From: Comamonadaceae bacterium
GTDB taxonomy: Bacteria; Pseudomonadota; Gammaproteobacteria; Burkholderiales; Burkholderiaceae_C
Length of the DNA stretch: 41,637 nt
NCBI GenBank assembly: GCA_021298995.1
Contig: JAJTGB010000014.1
Span: 1 to 41,637, forward strand
Direction of reading: 5' to 3'
In this document: positions 7,011 to 16,559 of the stretch, one piece after another
Numbering within the stretch: the stretch's first letter is position 1
How the letters are laid out: every line of letters starts with the position of its first letter
The notes under the pieces: model-generated
Told to the model about the DNA's origin: nothing
Seen by the model: the letters and a program-made list of their open reading frames with translations, nothing else
Database searches by the model: none
Position numbers and translations under genes: made by a program

Positions 7011-8798
7011 ATGACTCATCTGGATGTTCAAGCTCGGTTGAAGGCTTTGCGCGTTGAAATGGAGAAGCATCAATTAGATGCTTGGGTTTTGCCGTCATCA
7101 GATCCGCACAATTCTGAATACATGCCTTTGCGCTGGAAGGTACGGCAGTTTTTGTCGGGCTTTACGGCTTCGGTGTCTACCATGGTGGTTTTAAAAGACG
7201 CTGCGTATGTGTGGGCCGATGGTCGATATTGGCTTCAAGCGGAACAAGAGCTGGCCGGCACCGATATTCAAATTGTTTATTTGGGGCGTCCCGATGTCTT
7301 GCCCTGGAATCAATGGTTGGCCGAGCAGTTGCCTGAAGGCGCTCGGCTGGGCTTCTATGGGGCCACCATGATGGTCAAGGCTGTGGCCGATATTGAAGAA
7401 AAACTGAAATCCAAACGCATCAGTGTTCAGACAGAACACGACTTGGTCGATGCCGTTTGGACCGATCGGCCTGATTTTCCGATGGCGCCTGTGTTTGCAC
7501 ATGCCATGGCCTATGCCGGTGAAAGTGCGAAAGACAAACTCAATCGGGTGCGCGATCAAATGCGCAAGCTGGACGCGCAGGCGCATGTTTTGAATGCCCT
7601 AGACGATATTGGGTACTTGCTCAATCTTCGCGGCACAGATGTTCCCACATCGCCTTACTTCCATGCTTATTTGGTGGTGACACAGCAGAGTGCCATTCTG
7701 TATGCACACCTCCCACGTTTTTCTGCAGAGCTAGTACAAAATTTGAAAGAGCAGGGGGTTGAATTAAAGCCCTACGACATCTTTTTTGAGGATTTAAAGG
7801 CTTTGGCTGGGCAAGCCGTGTTGGTTGATCCAGCGCAAAGCAATTTGCTCACATTCAAGCAACTTCGCAGTTTCAATTGCAGACTCATTGAAAAGCGCGC
7901 CCCCTCGATTGCCATGAAGGCCGTTAAAAACTCAGTTGAATTGGACAATTGGAAAAACTGTTTTGTTCGCGATGGCGTTGCCATGGTCCAATTTTTGAAT
8001 TGGTTCTACAAGCATGTTGGCGCAGGCCAATTGACAGAAAGAATGGTTTCCGACCAGATTGATGGCGAGCGGGCCAAATTGAATTTATTTCGAGGTCTGA
8101 GTTTCACAACCATCCCAGCGTATGGCCCCAATGCGGCCATGATGCACTACGGCTTGAAAGACGGCACCGATACGCCCGTCAAGCCTGAAGGTTTCTTTTT
8201 GCTCGATTCAGGTGGGCAATATGACGATGGCACCACAGACATCACGCGCACCTTTGTTTGTGGCCCCTGCACCGATGAGCAAAAGCGCCATTACACCTTG
8301 GTATTGAAGGGCATGCTGCGCTTGTCTGCAGCTATTTTCATGCAGGGTACGCGGGGTTTGCAATTGGATATTTTGGCCCGCCAGGCTTTGTGGAATGAAG
8401 GTGTGAATTACGCTTGTGGCACAGGGCACGGCGTAGGCTACTTCAACAATGTGCATGAAGGCCCGCACAGCATCGGTGTGGGTTTGATAGACCAAGCCAT
8501 AGAGCCCGGGATGGTGGTCACCAACGAACCAGGTGTTTACTTACCGGGCCGTTATGGCATTCGAATCGAAAACATTTTGCTTTGCAAAGAACATTGCGCC
8601 ACCGAGCACGGTAAGTTTTACCAGTTTGAACCATTGACCCTGTGCCCCATTGACACACGTGTGGTTCAAAAAGATTTATTGGGCGTTGAAGAAACAGCCT
8701 CTTTGAATGCTTATCACGCCAGGGTGTTTGAAAAACTCAGCCCCTATTTGCAGGGCGAAGAGTTGCAATTTTTGGAACACGCTTGTCGAGCTATTTAG
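7011..8798 (+). CDS. Xaa-Pro aminopeptidase (aminopeptidase P, M24B)
   Basis: The 595-residue protein has the three-domain layout of eukaryote-type aminopeptidase P: two creatinase N-like domains and a pita-bread metallopeptidase domain. The five dinuclear metal ligands are visible: D399 in LLDSGGQY, D410 in GTTDITRT, H473 in GTGHGVG, E506 in TNEPGVY and E520 in IRIEN. It removes an N-terminal residue preceding proline, in the cytoplasm. A repeat copy occupies the space where a ribosome binding site would be expected. The stop codon overlaps that of the convergent MFS gene. Confidence 0.94.
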   Translation: MTHLDVQARLKALRVEMEKHQLDAWVLPSSDPHNSEYMPLRWKVRQFLSGFTASVSTMVVLKDAAYVWADGRYWLQAEQELAGTDIQIVYLGRPDVLPWNQWLAEQLPEGARLGFYGATMMVKAVADIEEKLKSKRISVQTEHDLVDAVWTDRPDFPMAPVFAHAMAYAGESAKDKLNRVRDQMRKLDAQAHVLNALDDIGYLLNLRGTDVPTSPYFHAYLVVTQQSAILYAHLPRFSAELVQNLKEQGVELKPYDIFFEDLKALAGQAVLVDPAQSNLLTFKQLRSFNCRLIEKRAPSIAMKAVKNSVELDNWKNCFVRDGVAMVQFLNWFYKHVGAGQLTERMVSDQIDGERAKLNLFRGLSFTTIPAYGPNAAMMHYGLKDGTDTPVKPEGFFLLDSGGQYDDGTTDITRTFVCGPCTDEQKRHYTLVLKGMLRLSAAIFMQGTRGLQLDILARQALWNEGVNYACGTGHGVGYFNNVHEGPHSIGVGLIDQAIEPGMVVTNEPGVYLPGRYGIRIENILLCKEHCATEHGKFYQFEPLTLCPIDTRVVQKDLLGVEETASLNAYHARVFEKLSPYLQGEELQFLEHACRAI

Positions 8799-9976
8799 CG
8801 ACCAAGAGGCTGCGCCGGCTTTTTTAAAAGCGGCCACATGGCCCAAATGCCCAGAAGAGGGCCCAATCCCAACCATGGCAGAAGGGTGGACAAGTCATGC
8901 CACTTGGCTAGGTGTGTAAACAACTCAATGCTCACAATAGAAATGCCAAAGCCAATGCAGTTGGTGAGGGTCAGTACGCTGCCTACGGCATGGGGCGGTG
9001 CATTGCTTGCTGTGAGGGTTAAAAATTGTGGTGAATCGCCTGCCACTGTCACGCCCCAAACTAGAAGCCAAGCCATCATCCATTCAAGGGGCGCAAACAT
9101 GAGCCAGGGTGCGAGCAAACAACACATTCCACTGATGCCCAATAGAAGGGTGGCCACTTTGGCGCTGCCCCAGCGCTTGGCGCCCAAGCCCCCCAAAATG
9201 CAGCCCAATGCGCCAACGCCAATGACTGAGAAAGCAGCCATTGAAAGCTGAGTGCCTTCAAAGCGAGTGGCCAATATAAGGGGCGCCAACACCCACAACG
9301 TGTAAAGCTCCCACATGTGACCAAAATAGCCAAGTACCGACGATCTCACGCGCCAATCTGTCCACAAACTGGCCAAGGCTTGCCATTGCAGTTGTTTGGC
9401 TTGTGTTGTTTTTTGCGGGGGTTCTGGAATGAGCACATACAGAATGAGGCCGCCTGCTGCAGCCAAACCAGCCACACTGAGCATGACAGTAGACCAAGGC
9501 AATTGGCTAGACAAGGCGCGAATGCCATGGGCACTGGCCGACCCCAAAACCAAGGCCCCAACCAGCCAACCCAATGCAACGCCAAGTCCTTTTGGAAACC
9601 ACTGTGAGGCTATTTTCATTCCGACGGGATAGATGCCAGCCAGGAAGAATCCAGTTGTGGCGCGCCACATTAAAAGTGCCAAAAAATCGTCTACTTGGGC
9701 AAGAGCTCCCAATGTGCACATTGAACCCGCCAATGAGCAGATGAGAAAAACCCACCTAGAAGAAAAACGGTCAGCAATGGCCAGCACTGCAAACACCAAT
9801 GTGCCCGCAATAAAACCCAATTGCAAAGCACTGGTCAGTCTGCCAACATCCGATGCCGGCCAACCCATTTGGATTTGCAGATCGGGCATGACGGCATTGA
9901 CGGCAAACCACAAGGAAGTGCCGGCAAACTGCGCCAAAACAATGATGGGCAAAACATGCCGTGGTGTTTGAGTCAT
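8795..9976 (-). CDS. MFS transporter (12 TM)
   Basis: This 393-residue protein is strongly hydrophobic throughout with about 12 membrane helices. It has an LAQFAGTSLWFAVNAV first helix and an ADRFSSRW segment matching the MFS loop 2-3 signature region. The family moves small solutes across the inner membrane by proton coupling; the substrate cannot be inferred. A degenerate copy of the dispersed repeat lies 16-32 bases before the ATG, in the same orientation relative to the gene as copies A and B. Its end overlaps the aminopeptidase P stop by 4 bases. Confidence 0.88.
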   Translation of the reverse strand: MTQTPRHVLPIIVLAQFAGTSLWFAVNAVMPDLQIQMGWPASDVGRLTSALQLGFIAGTLVFAVLAIADRFSSRWVFLICSLAGSMCTLGALAQVDDFLALLMWRATTGFFLAGIYPVGMKIASQWFPKGLGVALGWLVGALVLGSASAHGIRALSSQLPWSTVMLSVAGLAAAGGLILYVLIPEPPQKTTQAKQLQWQALASLWTDWRVRSSVLGYFGHMWELYTLWVLAPLILATRFEGTQLSMAAFSVIGVGALGCILGGLGAKRWGSAKVATLLLGISGMCCLLAPWLMFAPLEWMMAWLLVWGVTVAGDSPQFLTLTASNAPPHAVGSVLTLTNCIGFGISIVSIELFTHLAKWHDLSTLLPWLGLGPLLGIWAMWPLLKKPAQPLGR

Positions 9977-9991
9977 TCAGATACTTGAGAA

Positions 9992-10008
9992 CAATTGGGG
10001 TCAGCTCA
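9992..10008 (-). repeat. Dispersed repeat, copy C (degenerate)
   Basis: CAATTGGGGTCAGCTCAA is the reverse complement of the repeat core with one substitution, and the AATGT end is lost. On the minus strand it lies upstream of the MFS start at 9976. Confidence 0.6.
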
Positions 10009-10047
10009 AAAAAATTGTTTGATCTGCTTCATAATTTGAATATAAAT

Positions 10048-11274
10048 ATGAAAAAATCAGAACTTTCACAATTTCAAATTTGGGGCATTTTGGGTGGTGC
10101 GGCCATTATGCTCAGTTTGGCCATGGGAATGCGGCAGAGTTTTGGCTTGTTGCAGCCGCACATGATTCGCGACATTGGCATTACTGCGGCAGATTTTTCA
10201 ATGGCCGTGGCCTTGCAGAATATTGTGTGGGGCGCAACGCAACCCGTTGTTGGCATATGGGCAGATAAATATGGCACTCGGCCTGTGGCGCTTCTGGGTG
10301 TATTGACTTACATCCTTGGATTGCTTTTTTTGAGATTTGCCGACTCCGCCTGGATGGTCACGTTAGGCATTGGCTTTTGCGTGGGCATTGCCTTGTCATG
10401 CACAGCATCCAACATTGCCATGAACATCACCGCACGAACTGTGAGTCCCCTCAAGCGGGGCGCTGCCATGGGGGCGGTATCTGCCATCGGCTCTTTGGGC
10501 TTGACCATTGCTTCCCCCATGACGCAGTCCCTCATTACCAATGTCAATTGGCAGATGGCTGCTGTTGGATTTTTGGGTTTGGCTTGCGTGATGCTGCCGG
10601 CCGCCTTTTGGGGCTCCAAGGCCGATCAAATTGAGCCAGAGGCGGTGGTGGGTAAGCCGCAATCGGCCACAGATGCCATCACTGAAGCGTTGGGCCACAA
10701 AGGTTATCGGGTTTTGGCCATTGCGTTTTTTGTATGTGGATTGCAGCTGGTGTTTATCACCACCCATTTGCCAGCCTACTTGGACATTTGCGGCATGGAC
10801 CCCACCGTGGGCAGCAACACCCTGGCCCTGGTCGGCTTGTTCAATGTGATTGGCTCTTATTTATTTGGCTGGCTTGGTGATCGTTATTCCAAGCGCATGC
10901 TGCTGGGCGGTATTTACATGCTCAGGTCCTTGGCCTTGTTCATGTTCTTTTCCTACCCACCATCGCCCACCACCACTCTAATCTTTGGTGCGGTATTGGG
11001 CACACTTTGGTTGGGCGTGGTGCCCTTGGTGTCTGGCCTCATCGTGCAACTGTTTGGCCTGCGCTTCATGGCCACCCTGTCTGGCATTGCCTTCATGAGC
11101 CACCAAGTGGGCTCGTTTTTAGGGGCATGGGGTGGAGGCTATATCTTCAACCTGTTTGGCAACTACGACCTGGCCTGGAAACTGGCCGTCGCCATTGGCC
11201 TTGCCGCTGGCCTCTTTCAAATGACCATGAACACCCAACCTTCTGAAAGAATCAGAAACCAATTGGCCACCTGA
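10048..11274 (+). CDS. MFS transporter, monocarboxylate/oxalate-formate-like subfamily
   Basis: This 408-residue carrier has 12 predicted membrane helices. The first helix carries AMGMRQSFGL, and loop 2-3 reads GIWADKYGTRP, both typical of a proteobacterial MFS group related to oxalate/formate and monocarboxylate carriers. It is a clear paralogue of the carrier at 38500 (shared pattern MGxRQSxGL and ADKYGxRPV). The frame extends upstream to 9961, but the ATG at 10048 gives the normal short N-terminus and is chosen. The substrate is unknown; the convergent class II aldolase may act on a related compound. Confidence 0.87.
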   Translation: MKKSELSQFQIWGILGGAAIMLSLAMGMRQSFGLLQPHMIRDIGITAADFSMAVALQNIVWGATQPVVGIWADKYGTRPVALLGVLTYILGLLFLRFADSAWMVTLGIGFCVGIALSCTASNIAMNITARTVSPLKRGAAMGAVSAIGSLGLTIASPMTQSLITNVNWQMAAVGFLGLACVMLPAAFWGSKADQIEPEAVVGKPQSATDAITEALGHKGYRVLAIAFFVCGLQLVFITTHLPAYLDICGMDPTVGSNTLALVGLFNVIGSYLFGWLGDRYSKRMLLGGIYMLRSLALFMFFSYPPSPTTTLIFGAVLGTLWLGVVPLVSGLIVQLFGLRFMATLSGIAFMSHQVGSFLGAWGGGYIFNLFGNYDLAWKLAVAIGLAAGLFQMTMNTQPSERIRNQLAT

Positions 11275-11288
11275 ACGAACAATTGAAA

Positions 11289-11311
11289 TAATTGGGGTCA
11301 GATCAACATTA
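11289..11311 (-). repeat. Dispersed 23-bp repeat, copy D
   Basis: TAATTGGGGTCAGATCAACATTA is the exact reverse complement of copy B. It lies between the converging ends of the MFS gene and the aldolase gene, so unlike copies A-C it does not precede a start codon. Confidence 0.85.
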
Positions 11312-11325
11312 ATAGGTCTCAGGGC

Positions 11326-12093
11326 TCAATCAGCATACCCAGGATTGGTGCGATCTAGGATGCGCATCATGGCTTCAAAGTAAAGCCTCTCGCGATCGCC
11401 GCGCGGATGACGGTCATCCCCAGAGGGCGTGAGAACACGTTGGATCACATCGTCGCTTAGTATGTTGAGTGCTTTGCCAGTACTCATGGCCAAAACTTGG
11501 GTTTGGCATGCTTTTTCCAGTTTGTACAAGCGACGGTAAGCTTGTGCAACTGTATCGCCAACAGAGACAACACCATGGTTCTTCATGAATAGCACTGTTT
11601 TGTCGCCCATTAAATGGGCCAAGCGCTCACCTTCTTCGATGGAGGAGGCCAGGCCGGTGTAAGTGTCGTCGTAGGCAATGCGGCCATGAAAAAATGCCGC
11701 CGTTTGGGTGGCCGGTAGAAGCCGATTGTCTTGAAGCATGTTGAGGGCAGTGGCCCATGGCTGGTGGGTGTGCAACACAACTTTAGCGCCCGTGAGGCGG
11801 TGCAGTGGTGCATGAATGCTTTGAGCGGAGAGTTCGACCACGCCGCGGCCCTCCAGAGTTTGCCCAGCCTCATTGAAAATCATCATGTCACTGGCCTTGG
11901 CTTCCGACCAATGCAGGCCAAAGGGCAACACAAAATACTGATCAGTACGCCCAGGAACGCAGACCGTGAAATGATTGTCAATGCCTTCTTCAAAGCCATC
12001 CAAGACGGCCATGCGCAATGCTGCGGCCAAATGAATTTTGACTTGTTGTACGGCGTCTTGAGTGCTTGATGTGTGAAGTGTGTGAACTGACAT
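11326..12093 (-). CDS. Class II aldolase/adducin family protein
   Basis: This 255-residue cytoplasmic protein has the class II aldolase/adducin fold. Zinc-binding histidines are visible in HTHQPWA (about residues 107-109), and KNHGVVSVGDTV carries the later conserved NHG. Family members cleave or epimerise phosphorylated sugars, but many such proteins of this length in Burkholderiales have no assigned substrate. The N-terminal GFEEGIDNHFTVCVPG replaces the usual glycine-rich phosphate-binding loop, so a non-phosphorylated substrate is possible; that is inference. Confidence 0.85.
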   Translation of the reverse strand: MSVHTLHTSSTQDAVQQVKIHLAAALRMAVLDGFEEGIDNHFTVCVPGRTDQYFVLPFGLHWSEAKASDMMIFNEAGQTLEGRGVVELSAQSIHAPLHRLTGAKVVLHTHQPWATALNMLQDNRLLPATQTAAFFHGRIAYDDTYTGLASSIEEGERLAHLMGDKTVLFMKNHGVVSVGDTVAQAYRRLYKLEKACQTQVLAMSTGKALNILSDDVIQRVLTPSGDDRHPRGDRERLYFEAMMRILDRTNPGYAD

Positions 12094-12182
12094 AAAACTT
12101 CAAATTGGAAGGTGAAAGTTCTATGAGGTTACTCCAAGCTGATTAGAATTCAAGCGGCGTAACCCTTAACTGTGCAACCCTT

Positions 12183-13013
12183 GTGACATTTAGTCTTCCC
12201 CTTCAACCCAGTTCCTTGTCAAGACTGCCAAAGTCATCGGGTGTCTACATTTTCAAAGGGGCGGGTACCTTGCCTCTTTATATTGGAAAAAGCGTTGACA
12301 TTCGCAGCAGGGTGATGGCCCACATGAGGGCGGAGGACGAGCGTGAAATGATGTCACAAACCTCCCAGGTTGAATACATTGAGACTGCTGGTGAAATTGG
12401 CGCACTCTTGCTTGAATCCAACCTCATCAAGACTTTAAATCCCATTTTCAATGTCCGGCTCAGGCGATTGCGCAAGCTCTGCGCCATTCAAATAGAGGCC
12501 AAGGGAAATGGCTTGACGCCCCACATTGTGAGTGGCCAAGATTTAGGCCTTGGGCGAGTAGATGGCTTGTATGGCTTGTTCAGTTCCGTGCATTCTGCAC
12601 AAAGCAAGCTGCGCGAATTGAGTGACCAACACCGTTTGTGTCTGGGTCTTCTGGGTTTAGAAAAAATCAGTCAACGAGGATGCTTTGGGCTGCAAGTTAA
12701 AACCTGTTTGGGTGGATGTGTGGGCCTTGAGCAACGTGATGCCCACGATGAGCGTTTGATGATGGCTTTGGCCGATTTGAAGGTTCACGCATGGCCGTTT
12801 TCTGGCGCCATTGATTTGGTTGAGCAAAACGCCAATTGGACTCAGCGCCATCGTATTCAAGATTGGCGGTATCTGAGTACGGCTTGTTCAAAATCGGGTT
12901 CGCTGAAGGTCAGCGTTCAACAAAGCTTCGATTTAGATACTTACAAAATATTGGTTAAGCCCATCATGCTGGGCACCGCTTGCCTAGAGTTGGTTGATGC
13001 CAATGCGAGCTAG
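12183..13013 (+). CDS. cho: Cho-type GIY-YIG endonuclease (UvrC N-terminal homologue)
   Basis: This 276-residue protein resembles the stand-alone UvrC homologue Cho, which makes the 3' incision in nucleotide excision repair. The GIY-YIG core is present: GVYIFK (20-25), LYIGKS (32-37), R43 and the metal-binding Glu78 in LLLESNLIKTLNP. Four cysteines, C153, C167, C175 and C179, are arranged like the Fe-S cluster cysteines recently recognised in UvrC-type proteins. UvrB-binding, RNase H-like and HhH domains of full UvrC are absent. It starts with GTG. I found no complete LexA box upstream, so SOS control is not supported here. Confidence 0.82.
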   Translation: MTFSLPLQPSSLSRLPKSSGVYIFKGAGTLPLYIGKSVDIRSRVMAHMRAEDEREMMSQTSQVEYIETAGEIGALLLESNLIKTLNPIFNVRLRRLRKLCAIQIEAKGNGLTPHIVSGQDLGLGRVDGLYGLFSSVHSAQSKLRELSDQHRLCLGLLGLEKISQRGCFGLQVKTCLGGCVGLEQRDAHDERLMMALADLKVHAWPFSGAIDLVEQNANWTQRHRIQDWRYLSTACSKSGSLKVSVQQSFDLDTYKILVKPIMLGTACLELVDANAS

Positions 13014-13135
13014 TCGGACTTAAGCAAAGTTAGATTAGCTCAACAACACAGCGGTGATTGGGGTATGTGCGAATGTGTCACGCAAATTTCGCAATAAAGT
13101 GATAAGGTTATTGGTAACTCTTTTTTGGATTGATC

Positions 13136-15049
13136 ATGGCTAAAGATTTCAGCGCAATGGAAGACAGCAATCGCTCTTCCAATTTAACTATTCATGAAGT
13201 CATTGAAACATCGCGCAGGTCCTTCTTGAAGAGTGGTACAGCCGTGACATTGGCTTCGGTCATGGCGCCATTGGCCGGTTGTGCTGCACTGGCGGGTCGT
13301 CAAAACAAGCTCGGTTTCAAAGCCATTCCTGTTGGCATGGGCGACAAACTTGTGGTGGCAGAGGGCTACACTGCAACTCCCTTAGCGCCTTGGGGCGAAC
13401 CTGTGGGAATAGCGGGCAATATGCCTGCATTCAAAATGGATGGCAGCAACACTGCAGACGAGCAGGCAGTTCAAGTTGGCATGCACCACGACGGCCTTGA
13501 ATTTTTCCCGCTTCAAGGTTCAAGCCGTGGCCTGCTGGCCATCAATCACGAGTACACAGACGATGGCTTGTTGCATGTGGGTGGCTTTAACAACATGAAC
13601 ATTGAAAAAGTTCGAAAAGCCCAAAATGCCCATGGACTGTCTGTCATTGAAGTCGAAATGAAAAATGGCAAATGGGACATGGTGAGGCCATCACGCTTTG
13701 CGCGAAGGGTGACCATGAGCACGCCTTTCCGGGTCTCTGGCCCCGCTGCGGGCCATCCACTGATGCGAACCAGCGCAGACCCGCAGGGCCAAACTGTATT
13801 GGGAACTTTGAACAATTGTGCAAGCAGCAAAACGCCTTGGGGCACTTATTTGTCGGGTGAAGAGAACTTCGCATTTTATTTTGGGGCGGGCGACAAGCCC
13901 ACGACAGACCAACAGCGCTGGGGTGCTCCCAAAGCAGGCTTCTACGCTTGGGACAAACATGACGCTCGTTTTGACTTGCAAAAAAATCCGAATGAGCTCC
14001 ATCGTTTTGGATGGGTGGTTGAACTCGATCCGATGGATCCCAACAGCACGCCTGTTAAACGCACGGCTCTAGGCCGTGCTGCGCACGAAGGTGCTTGGGT
14101 GGGGGTCACAAAAGATGGTCGTGCCGTCGTTTATTCAGGTGAAGATGCGCGCTTTGAATACATCTACAAATTTGTGAGTCGCGACAAAATTAAGCCTGCT
14201 GGCAATGGTTTGACACAGGCGCAAGCCAACAAAGATTTGTTAGACCATGGTGTGTTGCATGTTGCTCGATTTGATGCAGACGGAAAAGGCCAATGGATTC
14301 CGATGATTCATGGACAAGGTCCTTTGACGGCTGCCAACGGTTTTGCCGATCAAGGTGAAATCCTCATCAAAAGCCGGCAAGCCAGTGACCTTTTGGGCGC
14401 CACCAAAATGGACCGCCCCGAGTGGCTCACCATTGATCCGCTGTCGGGCTGGGTCTATTGCACCTTGACCAACAACAGCCAACGCGGCACTGCCGGCAGA
14501 CCTGGCGTTGATGCGGCAAATCCCAGAGCCAACAATGTGATGGGTCAAATCATTCGCTGGAAAGATGCGGGTGATTTTGATGGTAAGTCATTTGAGTGGA
14601 ATCACTTGGTTTTGGCGGGTGATCCGGCCAATGAACGTGCCGAGGCCAAAGGTAACATCAAGGGTGACATCTATGCTTGTCCCGATGGTATTGCGTTTGA
14701 CAAGCAAGGTGTGTTGTGGATTCAAACTGATGCTCATGCAACGCAAATGTACAAAGGTGAATTGGCTCGCATTGGCAACAACCAAATGTTGGCCTGCGAT
14801 CCTGCTACAGGAGAAACCCGTCGGTTTTTGACGGGTCCGACCAACTGCGAAGTTACGGGTGTTGGCCTCACTCCGGACAACACCACCATGTTCATCAGCA
14901 TTCAGCATCCCGGTGAAACGCCTTCAGACCGAAGTGATCCGGCCAAACCGTCTCAGTATTCCAACTGGCCCAACTACGCCCCCAACGGCCGACCCCGTTC
15001 AGCCTTGGTCGCCATTCGAAAGAATGATGGCGGCGTCATTGGGACTTAA
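13136..15049 (+). CDS. phoX: PhoX-family alkaline phosphatase (DUF839)
   Basis: This 637-residue protein has a twin-arginine signal peptide (SRRSFLKSG near residues 30-38 followed by a hydrophobic stretch ending in AGCAALAG). The family motif NNCASSKTPWGTYLSGEEN, which carries metal ligands of the Ca/Fe-dependent active site, is present about one third in. A family-typical DGIAFDKQGVLWIQTD segment lies near the C-terminus. PhoX enzymes release phosphate from organic phosphoesters in the periplasm. TTG at 13130 is an alternative start; the ATG is preferred. I see only half of a PHO box upstream. Confidence 0.9.
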   Translation: MAKDFSAMEDSNRSSNLTIHEVIETSRRSFLKSGTAVTLASVMAPLAGCAALAGRQNKLGFKAIPVGMGDKLVVAEGYTATPLAPWGEPVGIAGNMPAFKMDGSNTADEQAVQVGMHHDGLEFFPLQGSSRGLLAINHEYTDDGLLHVGGFNNMNIEKVRKAQNAHGLSVIEVEMKNGKWDMVRPSRFARRVTMSTPFRVSGPAAGHPLMRTSADPQGQTVLGTLNNCASSKTPWGTYLSGEENFAFYFGAGDKPTTDQQRWGAPKAGFYAWDKHDARFDLQKNPNELHRFGWVVELDPMDPNSTPVKRTALGRAAHEGAWVGVTKDGRAVVYSGEDARFEYIYKFVSRDKIKPAGNGLTQAQANKDLLDHGVLHVARFDADGKGQWIPMIHGQGPLTAANGFADQGEILIKSRQASDLLGATKMDRPEWLTIDPLSGWVYCTLTNNSQRGTAGRPGVDAANPRANNVMGQIIRWKDAGDFDGKSFEWNHLVLAGDPANERAEAKGNIKGDIYACPDGIAFDKQGVLWIQTDAHATQMYKGELARIGNNQMLACDPATGETRRFLTGPTNCEVTGVGLTPDNTTMFISIQHPGETPSDRSDPAKPSQYSNWPNYAPNGRPRSALVAIRKNDGGVIGT

Positions 15050-15113
15050 AGCCAAGTCAGCTAGAAGTATTGGACAATAGCGCTATTACTTTTAGTTTGG
15101 TTTTGACAGCGCT

Positions 15114-16055
15114 ATGGCAATTCAATGGTTTCCCGGTCACATGCACCTCACCCGAAAGGCCATAGAGGAGCGCATCAAAGACATTGACGTTGTGATTGAA
15201 ATGCTCGATGCCCGTCTGCCAGGCTCTAGTGCCAACCCCATGTTGGCACAGCTCATTCAAGGCAAACCAGGTTTGAAAGTGCTGAGCAAACAAGATTTGG
15301 CTGATCCAACGCGCACGGCCTTGTGGTTGGCGCATTACAACGCCTTGCCCAACGTCAAAGCCATTGGACTCGATACCAGCATGGTGTCCCCGGCCAAAGC
15401 CTTGATTGAGGCCTGTCATCAGTTGGCACCCAATCGCGGCGGCATGGCCAAACCCATGCGCGTGCTCATTTGTGGCATTCCCAATGTGGGTAAGTCAACC
15501 TTGATTAACACGCTAAAGGGAAAAAAAGCTGCCAAGACGGGCGATGAAGCCGGCGTGACCAAGCTAGAACAACGCATCACCTTGGCCGATGACTTTTATT
15601 TGTATGACACGCCAGGTGTGTTGTGGCCGCGAATCATTGTAGAAAAAAGTGGCTACAACTTGGCTGCCAGTGGCGCCATTGGGGTCAATGCCTTTGACGA
15701 TGAAGAGGTGGCACTCGAGCTGTTGAATTACTTGATTTCAAATTACCCAGCGGCGTTGACAACTCGCTACAAAATTCAAAATGTGCTTGAGCACACCGAT
15801 GAAACCTTGCTGGATGCCATTGCTCGATTTCGGGGTGCCATTCAAAGTGGTGGTCGGATCAACGCCACCAAAGCGGCAGAAATAGTGATTCACGATTTCA
15901 GATCAGCCGCCTTGGGCCGTCTGACTTTAGAGACACCCGCAGAATTCTCGGAATGGTTGGCTTCGGGCATGAAGGCAGATGCCGAGAAAACACTGCGCAA
16001 GGAAGCGCTTCAAAAAGAAAAGAAAACAGCTCGCAAAGCCAAGATCAAGAATTAA
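15114..16055 (+). CDS. ylqF: Ribosome biogenesis GTPase YlqF/RbgA
   Basis: This 313-residue GTPase has the circularly permuted motif order G4-G5-G1-G2-G3: SKQD at 58-61, then GIPNVGKST at 121-129, then DTPG at 165-168. The N-terminal WFPGHM is the family hallmark. The family assists late assembly of the large ribosomal subunit. A basic C-terminal tail rich in Lys and Arg (residues 295-313) may contact rRNA. It follows phoX by 64 bases and is probably separately expressed. Confidence 0.93.
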   Translation: MAIQWFPGHMHLTRKAIEERIKDIDVVIEMLDARLPGSSANPMLAQLIQGKPGLKVLSKQDLADPTRTALWLAHYNALPNVKAIGLDTSMVSPAKALIEACHQLAPNRGGMAKPMRVLICGIPNVGKSTLINTLKGKKAAKTGDEAGVTKLEQRITLADDFYLYDTPGVLWPRIIVEKSGYNLAASGAIGVNAFDDEEVALELLNYLISNYPAALTTRYKIQNVLEHTDETLLDAIARFRGAIQSGGRINATKAAEIVIHDFRSAALGRLTLETPAEFSEWLASGMKADAEKTLRKEALQKEKKTARKAKIKN

Positions 16056-16087
16056 ACAAGTGCCATGTTTTTGCGCCATGTCCTTGC

Positions 16088-16516
16088 TTATGGTTTTATC
16101 AAGAGCACTGGTACCTTAGAGGCGCCTGCCACTCGTTGCGCAACCGACCCCAACACAGTATCAGCCCATCCAGAACGCCCCTTGGTGCCCATGATGATCA
16201 TGTCAAATCCGCCTGCCTTGGCTTCTTTGAGGATTTGCTCGCTAGGGTGACCAAATTTGATGGCCATATCATGGGCCACCTTGGCTTTATTGAGAAACCG
16301 AATGGCCCAAGCGAGATTGGTGTCTGCGCCTTCGCGAAGGTAGTCATCCACTGCACCTTTTGGGGTGAATTTTTTGAACATCTTGAGTGCAGAGTTGTCT
16401 TGGACTGTGATTACAGTGATGTGATTTTCGCCCTTCATGCTTTGGAAAAGGCTGGCCGCATATTTGACGGCACTTTCAGAGGCTTTAGAGCCATCGACCG
16501 CAATCAGGTATTTCAT
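16088..16516 (-). CDS. Universal stress protein UspA family
   Basis: A single 142-residue Usp domain. It begins MKYLIAVDGSKAS and ends with the ATP-binding pattern GTKGRSGWADTVLGS (G-2x-G-9x-G-S), so it should bind ATP. Such proteins are cytoplasmic and induced by starvation or other stress; the exact role is usually unknown. It is convergent with the RbgA gene, 32 bases away. Confidence 0.93.
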   Translation of the reverse strand: MKYLIAVDGSKASESAVKYAASLFQSMKGENHITVITVQDNSALKMFKKFTPKGAVDDYLREGADTNLAWAIRFLNKAKVAHDMAIKFGHPSEQILKEAKAGGFDMIIMGTKGRSGWADTVLGSVAQRVAGASKVPVLLIKP

Positions 16517-16559
16517 ATCAATCCTTCAAAATGAAGATTTGATACTAGGCTTTCAGTGC

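Noticed and set aside
8795-8798. Overlapping stop codons of convergent genes as a regulatory device
   Set aside because: Similar short convergent overlaps occur at 25918 and 28846 and are common in compact genomes.
12094-12182. LexA box upstream of the Cho-type nuclease
   Set aside because: Only one half (CTGT) is present around 12170; the ACAG partner is missing.
13014-13135. PHO box upstream of phoX
   Set aside because: A single TGTCAC is found, without the second 7-base direct repeat at the correct spacing.
15953-16534. 193-codon plus-strand frame opposite uspA
   Set aside because: It overlaps the RbgA end and the whole uspA gene on the other strand; its translation has no recognisable domain.
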